Assembly (NCBI RefSeq): GCF_026153515.1
Contig: NZ_CP110644.1
Location: 4,555,501 to 4,619,500 of the forward strand
DNA length: 64,000 bases
DNA from: Pseudomonas sp. KU26590
Lineage (GTDB): Bacteria > Pseudomonadota > Gammaproteobacteria > Pseudomonadales > Pseudomonadaceae
Direction of reading: 5' to 3'
Below, piece by piece: positions 53,660 through 63,445 of this stretch (positions within the stretch are counted from its first letter, which is position 1; each line of letters opens with the position of its first letter). The position numbers and the translations under genes are program-made. The notes beneath the pieces were generated by a model. That model was not told the origin of the DNA, did no database searches, and worked only from the letters and a program-made list of their open reading frames with translations.

Positions 53660-54103
53660 ATGCTTGACCTTAAAAATTCATCCACCCAGCAAATTGCCAT
53701 GGAAGCGTTTTTCTTCGGCTACCAGGCGTTCACCGCCAAGGCCGATGAAATGCTCGATCGTCGTGGCCTGAGTCGGGTGCATCAGCGCATTGTGTTTTTC
53801 ATCGCCCGCTATCCGGGCCTGAGCGTGAAGGAACTGCTCGGCAAGCTGGGGGTGAGCAAGCAGGCGCTGAACACGCCGCTGCGCCAGTTAGTCGAGATGG
53901 AGCTGGTGCTCAGCGTTGCGCCTGAGGACGACAAACGTAAGCGCCTGCTCGAGCTGACCGCCGAGGGACGCAAATTTGAAGAGTCCCTGCGCCGCGAGCA
54001 GGTCAAGCTGCTGCAACGGGTGTTCGCCGAAGCTGGACGCGAAGCGGTGGATGGCTGGATGGCGGTGAATCAGGCGCTGGGCAACACGATGACCCGCGGC
54101 TAA
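53660..54103 (+). CDS. MarR family regulator
   Basis: A 147-residue winged-HTH protein: LSRVHQRIVFFIARYPG, SVKELLGKLGVSKQALNTPLRQLVEMELV (recognition helix) and the wing with DDKRKRLLELTAEG. MLDLKN at 53660 is the family-type start; an in-frame ATG at 53597 would add 21 residues with no better ribosome binding site. Divergent from the aminotransferase gene, so it probably represses it, possibly in response to a substrate-like ligand. Confidence 0.8.
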   Translation: MLDLKNSSTQQIAMEAFFFGYQAFTAKADEMLDRRGLSRVHQRIVFFIARYPGLSVKELLGKLGVSKQALNTPLRQLVEMELVLSVAPEDDKRKRLLELTAEGRKFEESLRREQVKLLQRVFAEAGREAVDGWMAVNQALGNTMTRG

Positions 54104-54231
54104 CCCGCCGGGTTGCAAGCTGCGGCCGAAACTGTGCCGACCATTGCGCCGATGGCTGTATTGCAACGGGTCATGACCACTGCGTATAGGCTGGCAATTC
54201 TGTTCAACCGTTGCGCCAAGGATAGACCCGC

Positions 54232-55419
54232 ATGACTGACGTGCCCCTCGCGCCATTGCGACCGCTGACCGACTCTTCGCCCTCCGCCATCGTCGCCGGC
54301 TTCATCGCCATGATGACCGGCGTCACCAGTTCGCTGGTGTTGATGTTCCAGGCCGGTCAGGCCGCCGGGCTGACATCGGCGCAGATTTCCTCGTGGATCT
54401 GGGCGCTGTTCATGGGCATGGCGGTGTGCAGCATCGGCCTGTCGCTGCGTTATCGCTCGCCCATCACCGTGGCATGGTCGACACCGGGCGCGGCGTTGCT
54501 GATCACCAGCCTCGGCGGCGTTGCCTATCCGGAAGCCATCGGCGCATTCATCACCAGCGCGGTGCTGGTGATCATTTGCGGCGTCACCGGCAGCTTCGAA
54601 CGGCTGGTCAAGCGGCTGCCGACGTCACTGGCAGCGGCACTGCTGGCCGGCATTCTGTTCAAGATCGGCAGCGAAATCTTCGTCGCCGCACAACACCGCA
54701 CCGGCCTGGTGCTGGGCATGTTTTTCACCTACCTGATCGTCAAACGTTATTCGCCGCGCTATGCCGTGCTGGTGACGTTGCTGGTCGGTGTCGCGCTGTC
54801 GGGCATGCTCGGGCTGCTGAACTTCAGCGGCTTCGCCCTGGAAGTGGCGATGCCGGTGTGGACCACGCCTTCGTTTTCCATCGCTGCGACCATCAGCATC
54901 GGCATTCCGCTGTTCGTCGTCGCCATGACTTCACAGAACATGCCGGGGGTTGCGGTGTTGCGCGCAGACGGTTATCAAGTGCCCGCCTCGCCCCTGATCA
55001 CGGCCACCGGCATCATCTCGCTGATCACTGCGCCCTTTGGCGCCCACGGCATCAACCTCGCGGCCATCAGCGCCGCCATCTGCACCGGCCCCCACGCCCA
55101 CGAAGACCGCGACAAGCGCTACACGGCGGCGATCTGGTGCGGGATTTTCTACGCCATTGCGGGGGTGTTCGGCGCCACGCTGGCGGCACTGTTCGCGGCG
55201 TTTCCCCGGGAACTGGTGCTGTCGATTGCCGCCCTGGCGCTGTTCGGCTCCATCATCAACGGCCTGACCGTGGCCATGAACGAACCGAAGGAACGCGAAG
55301 CCGCGCTGATCACCTTCATGGTCACCGCGTCGGGGCTGACGTTGTTCTCCATCGGTTCGGCGTTCTGGGGGATTGTCGCGGGGGTGTTGACGCTGCTGAT
55401 TCTCAACTATCGCAAATGA
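54232..55419 (+). CDS. benE: BenE-like benzoate/H+ symporter
   Basis: A 395-residue transporter with about twelve hydrophobic segments. It carries the BenE features SAIVAGFIAMMTGVTSSLVLMFQAG, SPITVAWSTPGAALL and NMPGVAVLRADGYQVPASPLI. The substrate benzoate is by family only; no benABC genes are in the window. It is a single gene; its 3' end borders a tandem REP array. Confidence 0.87.
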   Translation: MTDVPLAPLRPLTDSSPSAIVAGFIAMMTGVTSSLVLMFQAGQAAGLTSAQISSWIWALFMGMAVCSIGLSLRYRSPITVAWSTPGAALLITSLGGVAYPEAIGAFITSAVLVIICGVTGSFERLVKRLPTSLAAALLAGILFKIGSEIFVAAQHRTGLVLGMFFTYLIVKRYSPRYAVLVTLLVGVALSGMLGLLNFSGFALEVAMPVWTTPSFSIAATISIGIPLFVVAMTSQNMPGVAVLRADGYQVPASPLITATGIISLITAPFGAHGINLAAISAAICTGPHAHEDRDKRYTAAIWCGIFYAIAGVFGATLAALFAAFPRELVLSIAALALFGSIINGLTVAMNEPKEREAALITFMVTASGLTLFSIGSAFWGIVAGVLTLLILNYRK

Positions 55420-55440
55420 GCGCTCGCGGCATGCCACCTC

Positions 55441-56049
55441 TGTAGGAGCGCGCTTGCCCGCGAATTCAATCTACCTGCTGCATCAATGTCAGCTGACTCA
55501 CCGCAAATCGCGGGCATGCCACTCTTCTGTAGGAGCGCGCTTGCCCGCGAAAGCGATCTGCCTGCTGCATCGTTGTCGGCTGACTCACCGCAATCGCGGG
55601 CAAGCCACTCTTCTGTAGGAGCGCGCTTGCCCGCGAACGCGATCTGCCTGCTGCATCGATGTCGGCTGACTCTCCGCAATAGCGGGCATGCCACTCTTCT
55701 GTAGGAGCGCGCTTGCCCGCGAACGCGATCTGCCTGCTGCATCAATGTCAGCTGACTCACCGCAATCGCGGGCAAGCCACTCTTCTGTAGGAGCGCGCTT
55801 GCCCGCGAACGCGATCTGCCTGCTGCATCGATGTCGGCTGACTCTCCGCAATAGCGGGCATGCCACTCTTCTGTAGGAGCGCGCTTGCCCGCGATTGCAA
55901 TCTACCTGCTGCATCAATGTCAGCTGACTCACCGCAAATCGCGGGCATGCCACTCTTCTGTAGGAGCGCGCTTGCCCGCGATTGCAATCTACCCGCTGCA
56001 TCGATGTCAGCTGACTCACCGCAAATCGCGGGCAAGCGCGCTCCTACAA
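55441..56049. repeat. Tandem array of seven GTAGGAGCGCGCTTGCCCGCGA REP units, period 86-87 bases
   Basis: Units start at 55441, 55528, 55614, 55700, 55786, 55872 and 55959. Each unit is REP (TGTAGGAGCGCGCTTGCCCGCGA), then CTGCTGCATC, TGTC(A/G)GCTGACTC, (A/T)CCGCAA-type spacer and a partial inverse REP (GCGGGCA(A/T)GCC). The array ends with a full inverse copy CGCGGGCAAGCGCGCTCCTAC at about 56026-56047. Two unit variants alternate (caat vs gttg). It fills the space between convergent benE and the chemoreceptor gene. Confidence 0.95.
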
Positions 56050-56084
56050 GTTTGCGTCGGATCAGGTGTCTACCACGCCTGAAG

Positions 56085-58055
56085 TTACAACCTGAAATGC
56101 CCCACCATGCCTTTCAATTCCAACCCCAGCGACGCCAGCTCGATGCTTGAAGCCGCATTGCCCTGCATCGCCAGCGCGGATTGATCGGCGCTAGCGCGAA
56201 TGCTGGTGACGCTGCGGTTGATCTCTTCCGCCACCGAACTCTGCTCTTCGGCCGCTGCGGCAATCTGCTGGTTCATCTGCTGAATCATCGACACGGCCGC
56301 GGCAATGCTGCCCAGCGCGCTCTCGGTTTGCAGCGCATCGCTCACGGCCAGTTTGACCAGCTCGCCACTGCTCTGAATCTGCGCCACTGAAGCCTGGGCA
56401 CCGCTTTGCAGACGGGTGACCAGCCGCTCGATTTCTTCGGTGGACTGTTGCGTGCGTTTGGCCAGCGCGCGGACTTCATCGGCCACCACCGCAAAGCCTC
56501 TGCCCTGCTCCCCCGCCCGCGCCGCTTCGATGGCGGCGTTCAGTGCCAGCAGGTTGGTCTGCTCGGCAACGCTTTTGATCACACCGAGCACTGTGCCGAT
56601 GTTGTGGATTTCCGCGCTGAGGGCGTCGATCGAATCGCTGGCAGAACGGGACGACGAGGCCAGCTGTTCGATCCGCTGCATGCTCTGGCGCACCACGGCC
56701 TGGCCCGAGTCGACCTTGTTGTCGGCGGTCTGTGCGGCGAGTGCCGCCTCTTCGGCGTTGCGTGCAACGTCGTGAACGGTGGCGGTCATCTGGTTCATCG
56801 CCGTCGCCACCTGCTCGGTTTCTTCCTTCTGGCTGCTGACTTCCAGATTGGTCTGCTCGGTCACGGCCGACAGGGAATGGGCGGACGTCGCCAACTGCTC
56901 GATGCCCGCCTGCAGCCCGCTGACGATGGTGCTCAAGCCCGCGCCCATCTGCTGCATCGCCTGCATTAACTGGCCGATTTCGTCCTTGCGCGTGACACTG
57001 ACGTGCCGGCTCAGGTCGCCGGCCGCAATGCGCTGGGCCGTGGCAATCACGCTGCGCAGCGGCGCGACGATCAGGCGTGTCATCACCAGCGCCGCGATCA
57101 GCCCGACCACCAGCGCCAGCACGGAAGAGCCGATGATCATCATCGAGTTGGCCTGCAACTCGCTCTGCATCGACTGGCCCTCCGCGTCATAGGCCTGATT
57201 GACCTGCTGCACCACGGCTTTGGCGTTGCCCGCCAGTTGTTGCGAGACCTTCGCTTCCGACTCCAGCAGCCCGGTGTATTCGTTGAGCTTGTCGCTGAAA
57301 TTACTGATGTGCCCGCCGACCTCGGTCAGCACCGTGAGGTAACCGGCGTCCTTGATCACGCCCTTGAGCGTCTCGGCCAGCTCCTGCGCCTGCACCGCCT
57401 GCTCGATCTTGCCGGTCTTGACCTCCTCGCCCGAGCCCGTCTTGCGGCTCTTGTCGAGGCGCACCCGGGCCTCGTCCATGGCTTGCATCATCAGTTTGGC
57501 AACCTGGCTGACCTGAGCGGCCTGCTCGATGAACTCCGCACCCTGCTGGCCCTGGGAATCTTTCAGCGTGTAGGCACCATCATCGGCCAGCCCCGCCTGC
57601 AACACGTCAAGGTTATTGGCGACGCTCGACACCGACCAACTGGCCATTTCCAGCGCCAAGTCCTTGCTCTGACTGATGCTGACGAATTCGTCGAAGGACG
57701 CACGATAGGCCGCCAGCGCCTGCTGCACCTGGCCCATCACCTGCTCGTTGATCGGCGCGTCGGCTTTGAGCTGCTGCGCCTGGGCATTCAGGCCGTCGAG
57801 CCCGGCGTGAACCTGATCGACCACCTTCGGATCGCCGTGCAAGGCGTAATCCTGCTCCAGCAGCCGCACGCGGGCCACTTCACTGTTGAGCGCGGTCATC
57901 GCCTTCAGGCTGTCGAAATGCGCGCTGATGGAACGCAACGACCAGACCCCGATGGCCGCGACCAGCGCCGTCAACAGCAGCACCAGCACGAACCCGATGC
58001 CCAGCTTCTTGGCCATCCCCAGATTGGCGAAACGCGTCTTCACGGCCGACATCAT
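56085..58055 (-). CDS. Methyl-accepting chemotaxis receptor with HBM-type sensor
   Basis: A 656-residue chemoreceptor. One membrane helix near residues 16-36, a large all-helical periplasmic sensor (HBM type, about 40-290), a second membrane helix ([21 protein letters not shown]), a HAMP region ([20 protein letters not shown]) and a cytoplasmic signalling domain with the tip [23 protein letters not shown] receptors such as McpS sense TCA intermediates; the ligand here is not evident. No C-terminal NWETF-type pentapeptide. Start ATG 58055 with GGAG upstream. Confidence 0.9.
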   Translation of the reverse strand: MMSAVKTRFANLGMAKKLGIGFVLVLLLTALVAAIGVWSLRSISAHFDSLKAMTALNSEVARVRLLEQDYALHGDPKVVDQVHAGLDGLNAQAQQLKADAPINEQVMGQVQQALAAYRASFDEFVSISQSKDLALEMASWSVSSVANNLDVLQAGLADDGAYTLKDSQGQQGAEFIEQAAQVSQVAKLMMQAMDEARVRLDKSRKTGSGEEVKTGKIEQAVQAQELAETLKGVIKDAGYLTVLTEVGGHISNFSDKLNEYTGLLESEAKVSQQLAGNAKAVVQQVNQAYDAEGQSMQSELQANSMMIIGSSVLALVVGLIAALVMTRLIVAPLRSVIATAQRIAAGDLSRHVSVTRKDEIGQLMQAMQQMGAGLSTIVSGLQAGIEQLATSAHSLSAVTEQTNLEVSSQKEETEQVATAMNQMTATVHDVARNAEEAALAAQTADNKVDSGQAVVRQSMQRIEQLASSSRSASDSIDALSAEIHNIGTVLGVIKSVAEQTNLLALNAAIEAARAGEQGRGFAVVADEVRALAKRTQQSTEEIERLVTRLQSGAQASVAQIQSSGELVKLAVSDALQTESALGSIAAAVSMIQQMNQQIAAAAEEQSSVAEEINRSVTSIRASADQSALAMQGNAASSIELASLGLELKGMVGHFRL

Positions 58056-58220
58056 CAGTTTCCGCTCCACAGCTTGAGGGCGCACATGGCAAGGCCATCC
58101 GCGCGCGGCCATTCAATATCCGTGAAGATTCGCAATGCCCACGTGGCAAAACAAGGTGTTGACGTCGGAATGATGGCAAATAGCTAGATCGAAGTCGCTT
58201 CCAGAACGGTCATCGTCGTA

Positions 58221-59150
58221 CTAGCGCGTGGCCGCAGCCACCGTCAGCGTGCCCGCCTCGGTATCCAGCACCGCGCGACTGCCCAAGGCCACCGCCAGAT
58301 TGCGGTCACCGTGGCCAATGGACAGACCGCCCAAGACCGGAATGCCCAGCTCGCCCAAGCGCTCGATCAAGACATCGGGCGGCCGGATCGGATTATTGCC
58401 GTGACCGGGCTCGCTGAACTGACCCAACGCGATGCCACCGAGCCGCTGGAGAATCCCGCAATTGAGCAGGTGAGTGAGATTGCGGTCAACCCGATACGCC
58501 AGCTCGCCGACGTCTTCGAGCAACAGAATCGCGCCTTCCAGATCCGGCATGAACGGCGTGCCGATGCAGGTGCTCAGCATGCTTAAGTTACCGCCGAGCA
58601 ACACGCCCTCGACAGCCCCCGACGTGCGCACGCTGAAGGTGGGCTCTGATGGATCGGCATGGATGATGGAAGGCTCGTTGCTCATCAATGCATGCTTGAG
58701 CGTGCTGGCAAAGATGCCGCCCTTCTCAAGCTGCGCGGCGACTGGGCCGTGAACCGTGGCGAGGCCTGTGTGGGTCCAGAGTGCGGCGTGCAAGGCGGTG
58801 ATGTCCGAGAAACCGACCACCAGCTTCGGGTCGCGAAGCACGGCGTCGTAATCGAGTTGCCCGAGGATGCGTTGAACGCCGTAGCCGCCACGGTTGCACA
58901 GCACGGCGCGGATCTCGGGGTCGGCCAGGGCGTCGTTCAGGTCGGAAATGCGATTGGCGTCGCTGCCTGCAAGGAACCCAATGTTGTCCAGTGCGTGGGG
59001 GTAGACGCGGGGGCGTAATCCCCAGGCGGTGAGTTCACGCACGGCTGCCTCGACCCGGGCTTCGGCGACCGGGCCGGCTGGGGACACCAGCGCCACGGCG
59101 TCGCCGGCGCGAAGGACTTGTGGGTGGAGGGTTGGGCGGGAGGCAGGCAT
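58221..59150 (-). CDS. ldcA: LD-carboxypeptidase (muramoyltetrapeptide carboxypeptidase)
   Basis: A 309-residue S66-family peptidase: LVSPAGPVAEARVEAAV, the nucleophile Ser in GFSDITALH, and the Glu/His of the triad in later motifs (GGNLSMLSTC, LSIGHGDRNLAVALGS). It removes the terminal D-Ala from murein tetrapeptides in the cytoplasm during cell-wall recycling. ATG at 59150 is chosen as the family start; the frame opens at 59186. It is the last clearly core gene before the accessory region. Confidence 0.9.
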   Translation of the reverse strand: MPASRPTLHPQVLRAGDAVALVSPAGPVAEARVEAAVRELTAWGLRPRVYPHALDNIGFLAGSDANRISDLNDALADPEIRAVLCNRGGYGVQRILGQLDYDAVLRDPKLVVGFSDITALHAALWTHTGLATVHGPVAAQLEKGGIFASTLKHALMSNEPSIIHADPSEPTFSVRTSGAVEGVLLGGNLSMLSTCIGTPFMPDLEGAILLLEDVGELAYRVDRNLTHLLNCGILQRLGGIALGQFSEPGHGNNPIRPPDVLIERLGELGIPVLGGLSIGHGDRNLAVALGSRAVLDTEAGTLTVAAATR

Positions 59151-59791
59151 TTTTGACGGCTCGGCGGGTGTTTGGTGATGGTGCAATGTAGAGCAGTGGG
59201 GGGAGTGAATCTAGTGGGGGGTGGTGATGTGCGGGACAGGATTGACTGGGGACGTGGTTGCGAATTTGAGCGCGCGCTGTAGTGAATTTTGAGAAATTGA
59301 AGCTGCGCGCCATGTATTAAAAATTGCGACAAACAGCTTTATTGCGGAGGTTATCGATGGAGTGGCTGACGCTCTCTACACTCGCCTGCTCGACTGACAG
59401 TTGGTAGAGACTAACGCCTCATAGCTGCTTGGCCGACGTATGGGGCGGAGTTCCTTGCAACGCCATTTGAGTGGAAGCTATCGACCCATAGCGGTAACTC
59501 GCCTGAATCTCACAGTCTCCCGCCAATGGACCAGTTGGTACGCAGTGCTCAAGATATTGTGATCGCCTCGAACTGGGCGACGGCTGCACAGCCTGCAGTG
59601 GGCGTGGTTTTATGGAAGGTTATAAGCACCCGGGCAAGCTGCGTTGGCGCCCCTGAGATCCATCGGATACAGGTATCGGCGGTGGAGGCTTTGTAAACTA
59701 TCCATGGCTAGCCCGGTTTCCAATCGGCTTACGTGATGGTAGTTTGACACCTACGCCGTAACGGCAACCCACCCACGGAAGGACGCGCCAG
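59151..59791. other. 641-base gap at the core/accessory boundary
   Basis: No gene is recognised. It runs from the ldcA start to the first AT-richer gene. No integrase, direct repeat or REP was seen. Short frames (such as one reading MEGYKHPGKLRWRP) could be remnants but are not supported. Confidence 0.5.
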
Positions 59792-61261
59792 ATGTCAAAC
59801 CCCTCAGATCAAATCCCCATGGCTCCAGCAGCGGCCGTACCCGTTGCGGCTGGGTATAAACAAGATCTTCAAGCATTCGAAACTGGTTTGATGAAATTCA
59901 TAGGAAATCACGGCCTTCCGACTCAAAATGTACTTATCCCGGTTAACGAAAGAGTTGTAGTGTTCAACAACGTCGAAGTGGTATTGGAATTACTACCTTC
60001 AGAACACAAAGAAAACTCATTGTACATCTCTAAATTCATCGCCGCTGCAGCTTCAGGATTATTTGACGCCGCGCTAAACTATTTATGGGATGAAACCATC
60101 CACGAACTTCGCAAAAGAATTGTTAAATATGATCTCGAGTACTTTTTTGATCTTGCTGTAACAAATATAGATAAACGCAAAAAATTAAACACCGAGGCCG
60201 ACTTATCTCTTTTAGATGATAACGAGCTCGTACGTGGGGCCTCAGAAATGGGCCTAATTTCAGGCTTAGGCTATAAACACCTAGACTTCATCCGCTACAT
60301 GCGCAACTGGGCAAGCGCCGCACATCCAAATCAAAACCAAATCACCGGACTTCAACTCATAGCGTGGTTCGAAACGTGCATAAGAGAAGTAATTACTCTT
60401 CCGGAAACAAATGCTACTACAACCATTAAATCGCTGCTCAAGAACATCAAAGCCCATGCTCTAGATGCCACAAGTGCTCAACAGGTTAGTGGTTTCTTTA
60501 CAAACCTTAATAATGATCTAGCGAACAACCTTATGGCTGGTCTGTTCGGGATTTACACCAATGATTCTTCAGTCCCTCTGGCGCGTGCCAACGTAGTTCT
60601 TCTTGCGCCGAAGCTTTGGCCTTTCGTCGACGAACAAACGCGTAAAAATTTCGGTGTAAAATACGGCCAGTTCGTTGCGAACAATGACGCCACCAAAGCA
60701 ACATGGGCCAGACAATTCCTCGACGGGGTAGGAGCTGCCAGTTACATTCCGAGCGAGATCAGATCGGTGGAGATCAGCACGGCGTTGGAGGAGTTACTAA
60801 GTGCGCATCGGGGCTATAATAATTTCCATATTGAACCCTCGTTTGCTCGGCGTCTTGAATCGCTAGTTGGCGAAAGGGGTGAAATCCCGGCATCTATCGT
60901 CGAAGACTATGTCGAGGGCTTGGTAGAGGTGTTCCTCACAAACGGGCACGGAACCACTGCTGCGGCTGAACCGATCTACAAGCGGTTGCTTAACCTGCTC
61001 AGTCCAGATCAAGCTCTGCTGGCAATACTTTCTTTCAGGAAAACGGGTATCTCAAGCAAACTACAGTTTGGACTACCGCAGAAAAAATTTGCCGAACTGG
61101 TCGAAATTGCGAAGACAAAAATAACGAGCCCCCAAGGATTGGACATTGTCCAAATCATTGAAACCTATAAAGCTCCGCTTGACAAAATGAAGTCGGAAAC
61201 AAAGCTGATGGAAAAAGTGAAAGCGATCGCGAACTCATTGGGTGTGTTGCCAACCGTATAA
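59792..61261 (+). CDS. 489-residue unknown protein with an HEPN-like Rx6H motif
   Basis: No known family is recognised. The N-terminal 20 residues are Pro/Ala-rich; a hydrophobic patch at about 80-100 (AAAASGLFDAALNYLW) is followed by a helical region with R171-N-W-A-S-A-A-H178, that is Rx6H with the RN start typical of HEPN ribonuclease domains, then a long helical C-terminal half. The codon use is AT-richer than the rest of the window (many ATA, TTA, AAA). GGAAGGA lies 8-10 bases before the ATG. First gene of the accessory cluster; the PLD-like gene follows after 122 bases. Confidence 0.6.
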   Translation: MSNPSDQIPMAPAAAVPVAAGYKQDLQAFETGLMKFIGNHGLPTQNVLIPVNERVVVFNNVEVVLELLPSEHKENSLYISKFIAAAASGLFDAALNYLWDETIHELRKRIVKYDLEYFFDLAVTNIDKRKKLNTEADLSLLDDNELVRGASEMGLISGLGYKHLDFIRYMRNWASAAHPNQNQITGLQLIAWFETCIREVITLPETNATTTIKSLLKNIKAHALDATSAQQVSGFFTNLNNDLANNLMAGLFGIYTNDSSVPLARANVVLLAPKLWPFVDEQTRKNFGVKYGQFVANNDATKATWARQFLDGVGAASYIPSEIRSVEISTALEELLSAHRGYNNFHIEPSFARRLESLVGERGEIPASIVEDYVEGLVEVFLTNGHGTTAAAEPIYKRLLNLLSPDQALLAILSFRKTGISSKLQFGLPQKKFAELVEIAKTKITSPQGLDIVQIIETYKAPLDKMKSETKLMEKVKAIANSLGVLPTV

Positions 61262-61383
61262 TAATTGGAATATTGGAACTTAGGTGGAGCTACACCCACC
61301 TAAGCACGCCGCAGTCGAAACCACAGCGACTTAATGATACTGTGATAGATTCTTTCGCCAAGACACGTGTCGCGAGGAAATTG

Positions 61384-62463
61384 ATGTTTCTTACGTCCCA
61401 AAATTATCTTCAGGAATTTCAGTCGCTGCTTCAAACAGGTAGTCGCGTTTCCCTAGCTGTTGCTTTCTGGGGGCAAGGCGCTCAGGACTTGTTGGAGAAA
61501 GCTTGGGGAGGTGAGAGCTTAAGGATCTTATGCAATCTGGGCACCGGAGGTACTAATCCCCGTGTCATTCGCGATTTACTCGCCCTTAGCTGCGACCGGC
61601 CAGGTTTGGAAGTGCTAACGTTGGATAACCTGCATGCAAAGGTAGCAATTGGTGAGCAAACTGCAATAGTCGGATCAGCGAATATCTCATCCAATGGTTT
61701 GGGTTTTGAAGACACCGAATGTGTGGGGTGGCAAGAGGCAGGGCTACTGATAAGTGATAATTCGCTCCGCCTCCAGATGCAGGCGTGGTTTGACGATTTG
61801 TGGATGCACGGTGAAGAAATAACGGAAGAAAAGCTCAAAATAGCAGAAAATCTATGGATGAAAAATCGTGGAAGTCGCCCGTTATCAGCGAAAAAACTCG
61901 TTGAGGCTTCAGCCGCCAGTCTCAAGAACCGTGATATCCATTTGGCGATTTTTCGGTTGGACGCTAGCGATCAGGCGCGAGTCGAGGCTAGCTTGGCGAA
62001 CAAAGAGGCTCGACGCTCGGATTCCCCAGAGCTCTTAAATGTGAAGTTGGATTTTTTTGAGGACTGGCCTGACGACAGTGAAGAGCCTCTTCCTAGAGAC
62101 GTTCCCATCCTTGCAATGCGTTACGGGCCGACGAAGCGAGTTACCCGTCTTGGGGCGTGGACTCGTGTGCCGCAACTCGACAGAATATTTCTCAGCAGCG
62201 TCACCAGCGAGCAGGTCTCACTAGTCATGCTCGGTAAGTTGGATTCGGTTGTCGGTATGTCTCTTTCGGCCGAAGACTCGAAGGTTTTCGCCAGACGGCT
62301 CAAGCCGTGGATCGATGAAATATACAACGGCCAAGACCCCGAAACAGCAAGGTGTCTTTCCCTTGATGAGTTCTTAGATTGGGAAGAGCGGATAGCTAGC
62401 GGCGATAGAGATTTGAAATCAAGCGCTCAAGCCAGTTTAGCAATGCTTACGCCGGACTATTAA
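61384..62463 (+). CDS. PLD-family protein with a single HKD-like site
   Basis: A 359-residue protein. The N-terminal half is PLD-like: SRVSLAVAFWGQ, ILCNLGTGGTNP, then LHAKVAIGE (H84-A-K86, with E91 where the motif usually has Asp) and GSANISSNG (G97-N100). Only one HKD copy is present, as in bacterial Nuc-type nucleases and BfiI-type endonucleases that work as dimers. The C-terminal half (about 180-359) is unfamiliar. ATG at 61384 follows GAGGAAATTG; the frame extends upstream to a TTG at 61273 with no site. It ends 22 bases before the next gene. Confidence 0.72.
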   Translation: MFLTSQNYLQEFQSLLQTGSRVSLAVAFWGQGAQDLLEKAWGGESLRILCNLGTGGTNPRVIRDLLALSCDRPGLEVLTLDNLHAKVAIGEQTAIVGSANISSNGLGFEDTECVGWQEAGLLISDNSLRLQMQAWFDDLWMHGEEITEEKLKIAENLWMKNRGSRPLSAKKLVEASAASLKNRDIHLAIFRLDASDQARVEASLANKEARRSDSPELLNVKLDFFEDWPDDSEEPLPRDVPILAMRYGPTKRVTRLGAWTRVPQLDRIFLSSVTSEQVSLVMLGKLDSVVGMSLSAEDSKVFARRLKPWIDEIYNGQDPETARCLSLDEFLDWEERIASGDRDLKSSAQASLAMLTPDY

Positions 62464-62485
62464 CGAGGCCACTTGAGGCAAGCAG

Positions 62486-63445
62486 ATGCCAACACCTGAT
62501 GATTTCATTCCTCTGGAGTTCTCAATTGGCGCCCTGAGGCGTACTGCGCCGATGGTTCTCACTGCTATCGCCACGGCAATGAAGGCATACCGGCCCTCCG
62601 ACTACATTTCTGCCGATTTGATTGTTTCCCGTGCCTACGGGAAGCCAATCCCTAGCTTCGCCATTACCTTTGCTCAGTTGAGCGCCTATCTTGATCTCGC
62701 TGTTATCAAGCATGCCTCGGTCCTAATACAGACAGATGCAGGTGTCGTCCGGTCCGAACACGTCTGCATCAACCGAGGTTGGTTGCTTGCCCAAGATGAG
62801 CAGATAGCACTCATACCAAGCATTGCCCAAACCATTTCTTTGCGCTCCTCTGGGACACTGAAAGCAAGTATTACGCCACTTTATCCCCAACTTGAAGATC
62901 AAACGCCAGAAGCTGCGATCGCTGAACTGCGTCGACTCAGGATTCAGATCGACCGAAGTCGTGTACTGCCGGCCATCGATGCACGCGATCGCGAGATCGA
63001 GAAACTCCAAGCCCAGGTTGTATCTCTTGTGGAGGCTAGGTCACAGGCCGAAGAGCTAAGTGCCGCCATCGCAAGGACCTTAAGGATGCTGACTCTGGAA
63101 AATGATCAGCTTCGCAAGGCCAGGGCACAGACGGTGCTCTCTAAGCAGTTGCCGCCATCCGTCGTGTCTGCACGCCCATTGTCAAATGTCGAACGCCGCA
63201 ATGCGGCTATCCGTCAAGCAAGAGCGGAAGCGGCAAATCTTGCGAGGGCCTTGTGGGGTAGCCCAGATCTCGCCGATTGCCGGACTGGAAAAATGGCTCA
63301 ACTTGTTCGTAATAGTTTGGAAAGGAAATATTCTGAGCATCTTCCAGCGACGAACATAGCGTTGGGCAGATGGTTATCTGCGGACGCAGCGCCAGCCTCA
63401 GCGAAGCGCGCAGGCAGACCTTCGAAGTCCGATCCTAATAAATAA
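62486..63445 (+). CDS. Unknown protein with central coiled coil and basic GRP-type tail
   Basis: A 319-residue protein. The N-terminal part (about 1-130) may be a winged-helix or DNA-binding module (SADLIVSRAYGKPIPSFAIT); a predicted coiled coil (about 165-220, REIEKLQAQVVSLVEARS then AIARTLRMLTLENDQLRKA) follows; then a conserved-looking C-terminal block (ALWGSPDLADCRTGKMAQLV) ending AKRAGRPSKSDP, an AT-hook-like tail. This layout recalls KfrA-type plasmid/ICE DNA-binding proteins but the match is only in style. GAGG is 7 bases before the ATG. Confidence 0.6.
   Translation: MPTPDDFIPLEFSIGALRRTAPMVLTAIATAMKAYRPSDYISADLIVSRAYGKPIPSFAITFAQLSAYLDLAVIKHASVLIQTDAGVVRSEHVCINRGWLLAQDEQIALIPSIAQTISLRSSGTLKASITPLYPQLEDQTPEAAIAELRRLRIQIDRSRVLPAIDARDREIEKLQAQVVSLVEARSQAEELSAAIARTLRMLTLENDQLRKARAQTVLSKQLPPSVVSARPLSNVERRNAAIRQARAEAANLARALWGSPDLADCRTGKMAQLVRNSLERKYSEHLPATNIALGRWLSADAAPASAKRAGRPSKSDPNK

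Noticed and set aside
55441..56049. Regularly spaced repeats considered as a CRISPR array
   Set aside because: The intervals between repeats are themselves repeated almost identically rather than being unique spacers, the repeats are REP palindromes, and no cas genes are present.
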